Assembly: GCA_018065935.1 (NCBI GenBank)
Contig: JAGHSJ010000032.1
Span: 1-40,149, forward strand
Reading direction: 5' to 3'
Source: Candidatus Kurthia equi
GTDB taxonomy: Bacteria > Bacillota > Bacilli > Bacillales_A > Planococcaceae
DNA length: 40,149 nt
The position numbers and the translations under genes are program-made. This document shows positions 1-8,314 of this stretch, in pieces (position 1 is the first letter of the stretch; every line of letters begins with the position of its first letter). A model generated the notes under the pieces. The model worked only from the letters and a program-made list of their open reading frames with translations. It made no database searches and was not told the origin of the DNA.

Positions 1-173
1 ATTTGCTGAAGGAATAGCCTTTTTTATTATATTAACGATAAAATTTAGGAGCACGATGTTAGGATATTTTTCGCAAATAAGTTAATGATATTAAAACAGA
101 CTATATTCTATTTTAATATTATCGATGTTATTATTTTTTTTGAATATTCCAGATGCACACCTTTTTAATCTAT
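1..173. other. AT-rich flank, nothing recognised
   Basis: No open reading frame of note and no convincing RNA structure is visible here. The stretch is very AT-rich and leads into the promoter of the first leader RNA. Confidence 0.4.
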
Positions 174-327
174 GATACTATGTAATTATACTTTTTTTAT
201 TTTATTTTGAGCCTTAACTAGACAGTGAAAGGCATGATTTGTTTTACAGAACGCTTATGACAGCGATTGATAAAAAGGCGGTAGTATGTCCTTTTTCATT
301 ACAATCTTTGTCATAAGCGTTTTTTTT
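174..327 (+). promoter_or_regulatory. Leader RNA copy 1 (conserved hairpin plus terminator) ahead of the NYN gene
   Basis: The -10 is GATACT at 174-179 with no clear -35. After 37 nt comes the shared hairpin: lower stem GCCTT (211-215) with AAGGC (229-233), enclosing ACT-AGAC-AGT. In the other copies this top is ACC-ANAC-GGT, so this copy shows a compensatory change. A Rho-independent terminator follows, with arms 250-262 and 309-321 and a T run to 327. The 5' terminator arm can alternatively pair locally (CGCT with AGCG near 252-265). The loop holds an AAAAAGG/CCTTTTT sub-hairpin. Seven such leaders occur in the window. Confidence 0.75.
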
Positions 328-437
328 GCGTTTTATACAAAGAAGAATGCTGATGAATCGTTACCTTAATTTTATATAGGCTTAGCTTATATCTAACGGT
401 ATCATCAAAAAAAATCATTTTAAGGAGTGTTTTATTT

Positions 438-1040
438 ATGTACAAAGCAGTTCCAATCATTATTGATGAAATGAATATCGTTCATCAATACAAAAAACTT
501 AACCTGCATCACATCTCATGGACTTCATTCTATTCCGCATTACGCCACATGATTAATGTGCCAGCAATTGCACCTTATTTTGCGTGTGCTAAGGCTTCAG
601 AGAATGGTGAACTCCAAGATGGACGTTCTCGCTTTTTTGAAGCTTTGCGTATGCGCGGTGTTACGGTATTAGAAGGATTTACAGTTCAGGACAGTAATCG
701 TCGTCGTTTAGAAAAAGGTGTCGATGTTCTTGTTGCCTTGCAAATTTACAAGGAGGCATTGACCGGAGCGAAGGATATTATTGTATGCTCAGCTGATAGC
801 AACTTAGTTCCTGCCATCTTAGAAGCACAAGCTCTAGGTGTTCGCGTTCATGTCGTAGTTAGCGAATTCTTCCCAGCCTATGGAATTACTCAGGTTGCCG
901 ATAGAGTGATTAGTTTAGAGTCCGTATTAGCGAAGGTTATTGATAAGGGTAACGTGAAATTCAAAGATCAGACGAAACCATTTATGTTTTCAACAAGCCG
1001 CAGCTATATGAAAGAACGTATAGGCTTAGTATCAGCGTAA
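438..1040 (+). CDS. NYN/PIN-like domain protein (putative RNase, LabA/DUF88-type)
   Basis: The 200-residue protein resembles the NYN superfamily of PIN-fold, metal-dependent RNases. Visible signatures are an N-terminal IIIDEMNI strand (acidic residue plus Asn), a central KGVDVLVALQIY segment with its Asp, and CSADSNLVPAI followed by an alternating strand/helix end (GVRVHVVVSEFF). Family members cut or process RNA, but the target here is unknown. The start at ATG 438 follows AAGGAGTG. The gene stands alone behind leader RNA copy 1 and is followed by a terminator at 1087-1115, so it is probably monocistronic and controlled by that leader. A role in processing or turning over element RNAs is inference. 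Confidence 0.75.
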   Translation: MYKAVPIIIDEMNIVHQYKKLNLHHISWTSFYSALRHMINVPAIAPYFACAKASENGELQDGRSRFFEALRMRGVTVLEGFTVQDSNRRRLEKGVDVLVALQIYKEALTGAKDIIVCSADSNLVPAILEAQALGVRVHVVVSEFFPAYGITQVADRVISLESVLAKVIDKGNVKFKDQTKPFMFSTSRSYMKERIGLVSA

Positions 1041-1086
1041 GAAAACCAAATGAATAAAGCTACTTCCAGGTAGCTACATCCAAAGT

Positions 1087-1115
1087 GAGTATTTCTTTCG
1101 AAATGCTCTTTTTTT
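1087..1115 (+). terminator. Rho-independent terminator after the NYN gene
   Basis: GAGTATTTC (1087-1095) pairs with GAAATGCTC (1100-1108), one G.U aside, and is followed by seven T residues. Confidence 0.8.
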
Positions 1116-1167
1116 ATTCAAATAAAACATTTTAAGGGCCATATATGGCGAAGGAGAGAGATTTATT

Positions 1168-2604
1168 ATGACAACACCAATTAAATTACAACAAGCAACA
1201 ATTTCTAGCGCGGCAATTCAGGCAGTTGAAAATAAAATACGTTCATACGTTTCTTCAGTTGAAACCTATTTAGCATCTTGCTTTTATGCTCGCATTAAAT
1301 TAAAAGGTGTTGAGGAATATGCGTATATTTACGCCAAAGACCCTGACGTTATTATTGCTCACTATTGCGAATCATCAACAAAAGGTGTCCAATGCACTCA
1401 TAATGCTATTCTTGCTTGTATTGCAAAGCAGTATGGCTATGAGGTAACAGCATCTTCAGGAAAATGCACACTAAAGAAATATCAAGAGTTTGAAGCTATT
1501 TTTGCTCCTATTCTATGGAACGATGATAGTGAAAAATTCCTGATTTTCAATGCTGGTGCCGATGATGAAGAAAATGAGATTGACGAAGCTCCAACCACAA
1601 TTAAAGCGGGAGAAGTTGAACCGCGCGATTGGAGAAAAGGGTGGAATGAAATTCAAGACTACCTTGATAAGCAAGAGATTGAAATAGGGCTACAAAACAA
1701 GATTTTAGACTTACGCCAAGCCATTAGCGCCAACGTAGGTTTAAATTCGAATATGATTGCTCAAAAAAAGCCTCAAACGCCGTATGATGGTTCCATGTTT
1801 GAGGAAGCTATTACACACATTCTATTAGGTGAGCACTTGCTATTAATTGGTGATGCAGGTACCGGTAAAGATACATTGATTAATACAATTAGTTGGGTAC
1901 TGAACTATCCGGTTTTATTACAAGTGGGTAGTAAGGACGAAACAAAGGAAAGTATTGTCGCAGAACCAGCATTCATCAATAACGAAAGTACGTACACTTT
2001 ATCGCAATTAGCTACTACGGTACGTGATGGCGGTCTAATTAACTTTGCCGAAATCAACTTCCTACAAGGTAGCACGACATCCGTACTGCATCCGTTATTT
2101 GATGAAAATAAGGTACTGCCTACTCCAATTGGCGGTATTGATGGCAACCAATTTGTTCTGTTTTGTGCGTCTATGAACGTAGGTGAGGGTTACGCAGGTG
2201 TTCAACGCTTAAATAAAGCGTTTAAAGACCGTTTTGCTGTACTTCGCTTACAAAAAACAATGAGCTTTAAAGAATCGCTAACGATTAAGACCGGCTTAGT
2301 TGATAGTGCGGCGTTAGAATTCCTTGAAGCAATTAAAAATGGCTTAAATGAGCTTTTCGTTGAAAGCATTGCAACTGCAGCAGATACAGTTCGTGGCTAT
2401 ATTAAAGCCGCCAACTACTTCTTCAATTACGGTTATAACCAAAATACACGTGTTCGAGCAATCGAATCGTATGTTATTAACCGTGTAGAAGAACCTGAAG
2501 AATATTGCCAGGCACGTGAAGCAGTTCGTGATGTATTTGATGATCTAAAATTACCGCAGTTCCCAATCACAGACGAGGAACGATTGTATAATCCGTCACT
2601 TTAA
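1168..2604 (+). CDS. MoxR-type AAA+ ATPase (AAA_5-like)
   Basis: This 478-residue protein has an N-terminal region of about 200 residues of unknown fold and then an AAA+ module. Walker A is GDAGTGKDT (residues 228-236). The Walker B region reads LINFAEIN (about 290-297), with the usual Asp replaced by Ala before the Glu, and an arginine-finger-like FKDRF follows. MoxR ATPases usually work as chaperones paired with a von Willebrand A (VWA) protein, often for metal or cofactor insertion or complex remodelling. The next gene, 18 bp downstream, is such a VWA protein, so the pair probably acts together. ATG 1168 is preceded by GAAGGAGAG. The Asp-to-Ala change in Walker B is notable. The substrate is unknown. 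Confidence 0.85.
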   Translation: MTTPIKLQQATISSAAIQAVENKIRSYVSSVETYLASCFYARIKLKGVEEYAYIYAKDPDVIIAHYCESSTKGVQCTHNAILACIAKQYGYEVTASSGKCTLKKYQEFEAIFAPILWNDDSEKFLIFNAGADDEENEIDEAPTTIKAGEVEPRDWRKGWNEIQDYLDKQEIEIGLQNKILDLRQAISANVGLNSNMIAQKKPQTPYDGSMFEEAITHILLGEHLLLIGDAGTGKDTLINTISWVLNYPVLLQVGSKDETKESIVAEPAFINNESTYTLSQLATTVRDGGLINFAEINFLQGSTTSVLHPLFDENKVLPTPIGGIDGNQFVLFCASMNVGEGYAGVQRLNKAFKDRFAVLRLQKTMSFKESLTIKTGLVDSAALEFLEAIKNGLNELFVESIATAADTVRGYIKAANYFFNYGYNQNTRVRAIESYVINRVEEPEEYCQAREAVRDVFDDLKLPQFPITDEERLYNPSL

Positions 2605-2622
2605 GGAGAAAGAGGTTATATT

Positions 2623-4389
2623 ATGAAAATTGAAGATAAGATTAAAGAAGTGAAGGGCCGACGTTTGTTTCGCGCCCTTCGTCGTCGTTTTAAAACAAGA
2701 AATTTTAAATTTGAATGGTGTTCTACAGATACAGCTTATTGGGATGGCGAAACCATGTACATTAAGTACAACATTTCAACCCCTGAAAAACCATTTACAG
2801 AAGAACAAGAAGATGTCATTCGTGAGGGCTTTGCTTACCACGAAATGGGGCATCGTTTATATGATGATATGAAGGTATACGGCGCATGGATTGAGGAAAA
2901 TTCTTCCCCAAACAAAGCGGATTGGACAGCAAATACAAAGTGGCCAAGCTGGTTGGTTAGCTGTATGGCAAATATCGCAGCTGATGGGCGCTTAGAACAT
3001 GCACTTGTAATTGACTTTCCTTTTACCAAGCCATACATCGACTATTTAAACAATGACTATTGTTTTGTGAAGCATTTAACAGATGAAAAAGGTGTGGACC
3101 CTAAAAAGGATTTTAGTTCCTTATTATTAAGACGTTCATTAGGTCTTGAAGAGATCGACGGTTTCCATGAGGAAGTTGTCGAGTTAATTGATGCAAACCA
3201 GCATTTAATTGACGGCTATATCAATACTTTTAGCACCGCAGAATGTTTAGCGGCAGCAAAAGACTTTCTTTCTGCAATTTGGCCAACTTATAGCGAATGG
3301 CTAGATGATGAAGAACAAGATATGGGGAATGCTAAACCTTCTCACAATAATAGTGATTGGGGTGAAGATGATAAGTCGGATAATAACGGTCGTGCACGCG
3401 CGGCAGCCGATAATCAATCAGCGCAAAACCAAGAAGAACTCGAAAATCTCTTAAATCAATTAGCTCGTAACAACCAGCGACTAAAACAAGAAGCTGAGGA
3501 CGAATTAAATGATAAACCAAAGCCTATGATGCATCGATCATTTGTTACAAATGGACTGCAATCAATTAATACGGACGTGAAGATGCAACCAAACAATCAT
3601 CCAGACCATACTTGTTTTGAAGATGCTGAAGATGATAACAAGTTTGTCATTTCGGGGTTAGCAAAAGTGCTGAAAACGATTTTAGATCCTATTGCTGATG
3701 AAACGATCAACAACGCTCGTTCAGGTCGATTTAGACCGAACTTAGCATGGAAGGGTGTTAAATGCGACAATATGCAAATGTATCGTCGCAAAACAAGTGG
3801 TATGCCTAAAGGCAATGCTTATTTAGCATGTATGGCTGATACAAGTGGTTCAACATATTCACGCACAAAGAATAATGTACAAGTCATTCAAGAAATTCGT
3901 GAAGCATTGACCGTTATTCATAGTGCCGCGCATAAAATCGGCTTACCTTCAAAAGCCTTTTCATTTTCAACTGATTATAACGATAACACAACCGTTTTAC
4001 AGCTGAAACCGAATGAAAATAAGTTCGGTAGTTATGAGAAGGGTGCTATTGGCGGTATTGATGCTGAGGATGCCAACCGTGATGTTGCTGCTTTACAATT
4101 TTTAATTGATGATCTTTCTAAACGTAGTGAGGAAATTCGAGTCGGCATCTTTATTAGCGACGGTTCTCCTTGCTTCAGCGTTAATGAAAGTGAAGATACG
4201 ATTAAAACCATGGTGAAAAATGCTTCTCGCAAAAACATAGATATTCTTTGTTTATATGTGGGGAACGATACATACGGGTATGAATGTGCTAAGCGTATGT
4301 ATGGCAACCGTGTTATTTTATCACGGACTTCACTAGCGAAAGATTTAAAAAAACAATTAGTAAATATCATTGCCTTACGTAGAGGGTAG
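2623..4389 (+). CDS. VWA-domain protein with N-terminal HEMGH motif (MoxR partner)
   Basis: The protein has 588 residues. Near the N-terminus is a perfect HExxH zinc-binding signature, HEMGH at residues 73-77, in a helix-like context (EGFAYHEMGHRLYDD), as in many zinc metallopeptidases. The middle (about 225-300) is polar and low complexity, rich in Asn, Gln, Asp and Glu. The C-terminal third is a VWA domain with the MIDAS motif DTSGS at 406-410 and FISDGSP around 510-515. It follows the MoxR-type gene by 18 bp with its own RBS (AAGGAGAAAGAGG), giving the classic MoxR-VWA pair. A combined protease-like and VWA architecture is unusual, and whether the HEMGH site is catalytic cannot be seen from sequence. 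Confidence 0.85.
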   Translation: MKIEDKIKEVKGRRLFRALRRRFKTRNFKFEWCSTDTAYWDGETMYIKYNISTPEKPFTEEQEDVIREGFAYHEMGHRLYDDMKVYGAWIEENSSPNKADWTANTKWPSWLVSCMANIAADGRLEHALVIDFPFTKPYIDYLNNDYCFVKHLTDEKGVDPKKDFSSLLLRRSLGLEEIDGFHEEVVELIDANQHLIDGYINTFSTAECLAAAKDFLSAIWPTYSEWLDDEEQDMGNAKPSHNNSDWGEDDKSDNNGRARAAADNQSAQNQEELENLLNQLARNNQRLKQEAEDELNDKPKPMMHRSFVTNGLQSINTDVKMQPNNHPDHTCFEDAEDDNKFVISGLAKVLKTILDPIADETINNARSGRFRPNLAWKGVKCDNMQMYRRKTSGMPKGNAYLACMADTSGSTYSRTKNNVQVIQEIREALTVIHSAAHKIGLPSKAFSFSTDYNDNTTVLQLKPNENKFGSYEKGAIGGIDAEDANRDVAALQFLIDDLSKRSEEIRVGIFISDGSPCFSVNESEDTIKTMVKNASRKNIDILCLYVGNDTYGYECAKRMYGNRVILSRTSLAKDLKKQLVNIIALRRG

Positions 4390-4451
4390 TTAAGTAACTT
4401 ACTAGCTAAAAAGTCTATTGAAGGCAAATAAAAAATAAAGGAATGAGATAA

Positions 4452-4904
4452 ATGGAAAAATTAACATTAAATTATGTAGGCGTAGATGATTGGAGTCGAC
4501 CAGTGTACAAAGATGAAAAGGGTAGACTCTTTAAAGATGTAAACTGCGATGAAGGAAAACTTGCACTTTGTACAGTTTGCGGAGGCTTTGATGGAGAACC
4601 CGATACACCAATTGAGTATATTGAAAAATATCAAGGTGTTGACATTGAAGTCATTGGGAAACCCGAAGTACCAACACCAGAGGAACGATTTAATTACCAA
4701 ATGTTAAATCGTTTACAAATGGATTGTGAATATTATCTCGGTTATGGTGGTAGAAGTGAAAGAAATCTATGGGCTTTAAATGTTAAGGATCAAATCCAAA
4801 AAATGAAGGATTTATATAATAGTTTTTCAGATGATAAGAAACCCGAGTGGCTCACATGGGACGATATTCTGAATTACGAAAGTGAAATGGGGATAAAAAA
4901 ATGA
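4452..4904 (+). CDS. Hypothetical protein, possible LPD11-like C-terminus
   Basis: This 150-residue acidic protein has an N-terminal beta-like half containing ALCTVCGGFDGEP. The C-terminal half (DCEYYLGYGGRS, then IQKMKDLYNSF, PEWLTWDDI) resembles my recollection of the large-polyvalent-protein-associated domain LPD11 found on mobile elements. I have not verified that assignment. The gene overlaps the next one by 4 bp, which suggests translational coupling. It lies 62 bp downstream of the VWA gene with no obvious terminator between, so it may be co-transcribed with it. Confidence 0.6.
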   Translation: MEKLTLNYVGVDDWSRPVYKDEKGRLFKDVNCDEGKLALCTVCGGFDGEPDTPIEYIEKYQGVDIEVIGKPEVPTPEERFNYQMLNRLQMDCEYYLGYGGRSERNLWALNVKDQIQKMKDLYNSFSDDKKPEWLTWDDILNYESEMGIKK

Positions 4905-5155
4905 GAGAATATCTAGTTATTATTACTTTTACTGAGTCGGGCATTAAAAACGAAGTGAAGTTCATTAAAACAGTGGATTCATTTGATGAATTAAAACAAG
5001 CGTTCCTTAAACGTTTTGGCAATATCAACAATGCTCCTAATAAAGCTTTAAAAGAGAAACCTTTAGTGAAAAGGTTGACTCATGAAGCTAATTCAATTGA
5101 CGAGTGGGTTTCAAACATTAATAAAACCGACCGTTGGAATCTTGTAGTTCAATAG
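4901..5155 (+). CDS. Small hypothetical protein coupled to upstream gene
   Basis: This 84-residue protein starts in an ATGA overlap with the preceding gene. It is predicted alpha/beta, with an N-terminal strand (YLVIITFTES), a helix (FDELKQAFLKRFG) and a C-terminal DEWVSNINKTDRWNLVVQ. I do not recognise the family. It ends just before a terminator at 5172-5208. Confidence 0.55.
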   Translation: MREYLVIITFTESGIKNEVKFIKTVDSFDELKQAFLKRFGNINNAPNKALKEKPLVKRLTHEANSIDEWVSNINKTDRWNLVVQ

Positions 5156-5171
5156 GAAAGAGTCACATTCA

Positions 5172-5208
5172 AATAAGTCTGCTGCAACGCGCAGTAGGCT
5201 TATTTTTT
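5172..5208 (+). terminator. Rho-independent terminator
   Basis: AATAAG and CTGC pair with GCAG and CTTATT, and six T residues follow. The sequence is closely similar to the inverted repeat at 8174-8207, so the two share an origin. Confidence 0.7.
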
Positions 5209-5245
5209 ATCCTTATTAATCGAGATCCAGCAATTCCGAACAAAT

Positions 5246-5307
5246 AAAATAAGCCATCTACAATAGGTACACAACATATCGTTGTTCTATTGTGGATGGC
5301 TTATTTT
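5246..5307. terminator. Long inverted repeat, bidirectional terminator between convergent genes
   Basis: Two arms of about 21 bp (5246-5266 and 5287-5307), built around AATAAGCCATC and GATGGCTTATT, enclose a second small ACAAC/GTTGT hairpin. It sits at the convergent junction of a plus-strand gene and a minus-strand gene and has A and T runs at both ends. Confidence 0.75.
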
Positions 5308-5312
5308 ATGGA

Positions 5313-5621
5313 TTAACTCGAAGCGTCCATTAGTGATTGCACACGCCCTACATAAAGCGCGGGATTAATACGAGTTCTAGTGATGGAAACAGGGGAAGTT
5401 CCGATAATATAGCCTTTTTCAATCGAATCGTAAGCAAACAATAAAGCATCTTTACGTTTACCATCTTCAATATAGAATAGTTCGCCTTTATTAAGTGTTT
5501 TATTCTCTTGATTGATGGCTTTTGGTTTCGCTTCTTGAATGACCTTTACAAACATTTGATAAGGTACATTGTATTGTTTACCAGCTTCCAATAGTAGAGC
5601 TAAGAAATTGGTTTTCTTCAT
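5313..5621 (-). CDS. Small hypothetical protein
   Basis: This 102-residue protein has an N-terminal basic/helical stretch (NFLALLLEAGKQYNVPYQMF), a central beta-like region (GELFYIEDGKRKDALLFAYD) and a C-terminus ending LYVGRVQSLMDASS. No family is recognised. It lies downstream of the ribbon-helix-helix-like gene on the same strand, with a gap of about 70 bp, and may be co-transcribed with it. Confidence 0.45.
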   Translation of the reverse strand: MKKTNFLALLLEAGKQYNVPYQMFVKVIQEAKPKAINQENKTLNKGELFYIEDGKRKDALLFAYDSIEKGYIIGTSPVSITRTRINPALYVGRVQSLMDASS

Positions 5622-5690
5622 GCGGATATATTCATATTATTTGCCATCTGTACACTCAACGATTAATGAAAAGACATCTAGAAAGGGCTT

Positions 5691-6302
5691 TTAATTATCC
5701 GATAAAAATTCTTCCACGATTTCTTGAAGCTTTCTTGTAGCAGGACGTACATCTCCTACAAGCGCGGAGAGAATGGACAGCCATGAAGAATTGTCGTTAT
5801 TATAACGATTCACATGCGACAATACCTTTCTTAGCTCGCTTATTTGGCTTTCAGATAATTCCTCAATCAAATACTCATATACGTACTGATTAACCGCTTG
5901 AATGTTCGTTGCTGCTAATTCAAGTAAGATGGCCGTCGTTCGAGTCGGTGTACAGTCGAGTGCATAAGCCAAGGTGGAGATGGTTTCGTAATCAGCGCTT
6001 TTGAATTTAATTGTTACTAATTCACCTGGTATGCCTAATCTTTTATGAACTGTCGGTACATTTATATCCCCTAGAAAATATGTCGTGTTGAACCGGATAC
6101 TACGTTTAAAATACTTTGATAGGCTATCGATGATTTGAAGATTTCTTAATGCGAAGGTTGTTAAATACTCACAAACATCTTTTACGGGCATGTGTGTAAT
6201 GTGACTAATACGATAAATGGCTTCTTTCGTCTCAATTGGAAGTCGTGGCTTGACCTCACGTTTTTTGTCCGACCGTACTTTGCGGTGCCCTATTCCACTC
6301 AA
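5691..6302 (-). CDS. Putative DNA-binding protein with two ribbon-helix-helix-like segments
   Basis: This 203-residue protein contains two segments with the strand-helix-helix pattern of ribbon-helix-helix proteins. One is around residues 19-52 (PRLPIETKEAIYRISHIT then MPVKDVCEYLTTFAL) and the other around 94-130 (LVTIKFKSADYETIS then CTPTRTTAILLELAA). The C-terminal third is helical. The N-terminus is basic (HRKVRSDKKREVKPR). Such proteins act as repressors or partition/replication regulators on plasmids, but the operator and role here are unknown. Family assignment is from pattern only. Confidence 0.5.
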   Translation of the reverse strand: MSGIGHRKVRSDKKREVKPRLPIETKEAIYRISHITHMPVKDVCEYLTTFALRNLQIIDSLSKYFKRSIRFNTTYFLGDINVPTVHKRLGIPGELVTIKFKSADYETISTLAYALDCTPTRTTAILLELAATNIQAVNQYVYEYLIEELSESQISELRKVLSHVNRYNNDNSSWLSILSALVGDVRPATRKLQEIVEEFLSDN

Positions 6303-6448
6303 AATCTGGAACCCCCTTATTTTTCAGCTTTACCATTTCGAAACATTCTTTCATTCCTAAAGATATTTATACAGAATACGATAGAGCGAGGTAGCCTATG
6401 CCTGTTTAAAAGGGAAATTTTTGGGCATGATGGAGGTAAAGGAAGGTG

Positions 6449-6577
6449 ATGAACGTGGCAATGAGAGCGGAAAAATTAAAAGATTTGGCGAAAGAAGTGG
6501 CTAGACATAATGAGAAATATAACTATCCAACAACACCTAAAAGGAAGAATAAGAAAAAGAAAGAATCTCGCAATTAG
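6449..6577 (+). CDS. Small basic peptide, 42 residues
   Basis: An ATG-initiated frame begins MNVAMRAEKLKDLAKEVA and ends with a Lys/Arg-rich tail (KRKNKKKKESRN). GGAGG and AAGGAAGG lie just upstream; a second in-frame ATG at 6461 is equally possible. The very basic tail suggests nucleic-acid binding. It is too short to assign, but RBS and composition support expression. Confidence 0.45.
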   Translation: MNVAMRAEKLKDLAKEVARHNEKYNYPTTPKRKNKKKKESRN

Positions 6578-6726
6578 TAGAGGTTCAATCTTGCTGAGGA
6601 ACTTATAATCGTGCTGCTTTGCGTACCGCGCTTTCGTAAAAATAGAGGATTAATTCGTGTTGGTTAAGAATGTTTAAATTTGAAGGATAAATGGAAAAAT
6701 CCATACTTAATTATTGGAGGGTTACA

Positions 6727-7158
6727 ATGCCAAATATGACCGAAGCGACAACGATATTCATTAATCAAGAACACGAAGATAACTTCTTTCAAACGTTAGA
6801 GAAGTGGGAAAAAGCAAAGAAGGGCGATAGGGAATATGCTTCAGCTTGTTACATTCTTGCTTTACCAATGATTTTCGAGAAATTCAACATAACTAAAATG
6901 CGCTCACCCGTTCAATGGATCATTAATTGGGAGATAAAATTTGACGATGATGCAGCTGAAGAATACGGTGTTTCTGAAGAAGAACGTGAGGATATTGTAA
7001 TTGAGTACGACCTTACAGGTTCAATGGCACAGCTAGGTCGTTTGGCTTTACACTTATGGAACGGTTATACTCAATTTCATTTATTAGATTGTATTGGTAG
7101 TTTGGATAATCGACATCGTGTAGTAGCTTACAATGCTATCAAAATGCGTTGTGAATGA
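6727..7158 (+). CDS. Hypothetical protein conserved-looking, unknown function
   Basis: The frame opens upstream at 6691, but ATG 6727 (MPNMTEATT) is preferred because GGAGGG lies 6-11 bases before it. The product has 143 residues, is acidic and mainly helical (DREYASACYILALPMIFEKF; LGRLALHLWNGY). It resembles small domain-of-unknown-function proteins common in Bacillus accessory DNA, but I cannot name the family with certainty. Its last 24 bases recur exactly at 7658-7681, implying a past duplication. A terminator follows directly. Confidence 0.6.
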   Translation: MPNMTEATTIFINQEHEDNFFQTLEKWEKAKKGDREYASACYILALPMIFEKFNITKMRSPVQWIINWEIKFDDDAAEEYGVSEEEREDIVIEYDLTGSMAQLGRLALHLWNGYTQFHLLDCIGSLDNRHRVVAYNAIKMRCE

Positions 7159-7161
7159 AAT

Positions 7162-7197
7162 AAAGCCTTCGCTAATTGAACTTAGCGAAAGGCTTTT
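7162..7197. terminator. Bidirectional terminator between convergent genes
   Basis: AAGCCTTCGCTAA pairs with TTAGCGAAAGGCTT (one bulge). It is flanked by A residues on the left and T residues on the right, and lies between convergent genes. Confidence 0.75.
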
Positions 7198-7239
7198 GTC
7201 TTTAAAATTAACAACGTTTTAGGTTAATCGTTCTTAAAA

Positions 7240-7518
7240 CTATATATTCTCAATTACACGTTTGCATTTCTTACAGCGAATTGCTTTACATTCTTTACTC
7301 GTAATATGTTCAATTCCACTGTAATCTGAAATGAACGATTTTTTTTGAATGATTTCTGCAATTTCTAACTCATCGTCAGGGCAGTCAGGGCAATAATACA
7401 TAAACTTTAAATATTTCAAGAATTTAGGGTTCCGTTTTCCTAATGAAAGAAAAATGGTTACGTATATTGTCCAACCGATAGTAAATAACATTAATATACA
7501 CACTATTACTGTACCCAA
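7240..7518 (-). CDS. Small membrane protein with two CxxC pairs
   Basis: This 92-residue protein begins with a hydrophobic helix (VIVCILMLFTIGWTIYVTIF), a likely membrane anchor. After a basic stretch come CPDC and, near the C-terminus, CKKC, plus further Cys residues that could bind zinc. No family is recognised. It is probably an anchored cytoplasmic zinc-ribbon-like protein. Confidence 0.5.
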   Translation of the reverse strand: MGTVIVCILMLFTIGWTIYVTIFLSLGKRNPKFLKYLKFMYYCPDCPDDELEIAEIIQKKSFISDYSGIEHITSKECKAIRCKKCKRVIENI

Positions 7519-7657
7519 TCTTCAACATCCTTCCTTCCGTCAATCTTATTTTACAATAGATTCTTTTACATATTAGCTTAAATTACCATTAAATAAAAAT
7601 ATGGATAGTGTACTCCGAATTTAACCCTGTATTACAATCCGCAATTTGCCTTTTAGT

Positions 7658-7681
7658 AAAATGCGTTGTGAATGAAATAAA
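7658..7681 (+). repeat. 24-bp exact copy of the 3' end of the gene at 6727-7158
   Basis: The bases at 7658-7681 match 7141-7164 exactly, covering the KMRCE-stop end of the upstream gene. They are followed by a terminator of similar design (7676-7717). No matching coding sequence precedes the copy, so it looks like a relic of a deleted paralogue. Confidence 0.6.
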
Positions 7682-7717
7682 CCTTCCGCCAGGTTACTTA
7701 TACGGAAGGTTTATTTT
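7676..7717. terminator. Terminator hairpin
   Basis: AATAAACCTTCCG (7676-7688) pairs with CGGAAGGTTTATT (7703-7715), followed by T residues. The minus-strand gene ends nearby at 7726. Confidence 0.7.
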
Positions 7718-7725
7718 ATTCCTGC

Positions 7726-8043
7726 TTAATAATTCTTTTCACAAGAGATACATACATCGTCAGGATAATCAACAATGTTTACATCCGCTTCATCAAAATC
7801 TTTGCCACAAATTGAACAAGTAATGTACTCCATATTTCGTATACCCGCTGCATTTAATGTTTCCATTACAACTGTATTCAAGTCTTTCGTTTTTAGCTGA
7901 GCTGGTGCGATATAAGCAAGTACATGAAAATGCCCGTTCTTTAACATACAGATATTCCCTCGGTTTTCGGTTTTAAATAACTTACTTACCCAAATCATTC
8001 CTTCATGATGTTCTAACGTTTCATAGTTATTCCATTCATCCAT
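7726..8043 (-). CDS. Small protein with C-terminal zinc-ribbon-like Cys pairs
   Basis: This 105-residue protein has a beta-rich N-terminal part (MIWVSKLFKTE, GHFHVLAYIAP). Near the C-terminus are CSICGKDF and CISC, four Cys in a CxxC-x(n)-CxxC pattern typical of a zinc ribbon. No family is recognised. ATG is preceded on the minus strand by AAGGGAG. Confidence 0.5.
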   Translation of the reverse strand: MDEWNNYETLEHHEGMIWVSKLFKTENRGNICMLKNGHFHVLAYIAPAQLKTKDLNTVVMETLNAAGIRNMEYITCSICGKDFDEADVNIVDYPDDVCISCEKNY

Positions 8044-8173
8044 TTTAAAAACTCCCTTCTACGTAATCTTCTCTGAAATCTAGTCATTTTTCTTCGTAAT
8101 TTGGACAAAATGCTTAGTAGCTATAAAGTTGATACCACTAAATTCTACCTGAGATTTAACATTCTAACAAAAA

Positions 8174-8207
8174 ACATAAGCTTGCTGCACACGCAATAGG
8201 CTTATGT
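8174..8207. terminator. Inverted repeat / terminator-like hairpin
   Basis: ACATAAGC and TTGC pair with GCAA and GCTTATGT. The long A tract on the left would act as a U run for minus-strand transcription. The sequence is closely related to the terminator at 5172-5208. Confidence 0.55.
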
Positions 8208-8253
8208 TTAAGCCTGGTAATATGTTTCAAAAAATAAATGAAATTAATCCCAC

Positions 8254-8282
8254 TTGAACACAAGAACATTTGTTCTTATAAT
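8254..8282 (+). promoter_or_regulatory. SOS promoter with LexA box in the spacer
   Basis: TTGAAC (8254-8259), a 17-bp spacer and TATAAT (8277-8282) form a near-consensus promoter. The spacer carries GAACATTTGTTC (8264-8275), a perfect GAAC-N4-GTTC LexA operator of the Bacillus type. LexA bound there would block RNA polymerase, so the downstream polymerase cassette should be induced by DNA damage. Confidence 0.9.
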
Positions 8283-8314
8283 TAAAGGTATTAACTATTG
8301 AACGGAGGCTTCTT

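Noticed and set aside
1138..1149. Palindrome GCCATATATGGC before the MoxR gene
   Set aside because: Short, AT-centred and single copy; could be an operator but nothing supports it.
4032..4427. 131-residue minus-strand frame
   Set aside because: Shadow of the VWA gene; no RBS and poor composition.
7608..7823. Possible 71-residue plus-strand gene
   Set aside because: It crosses a terminator and overlaps the minus-strand gene; no RBS. Better read as a relic gene end.
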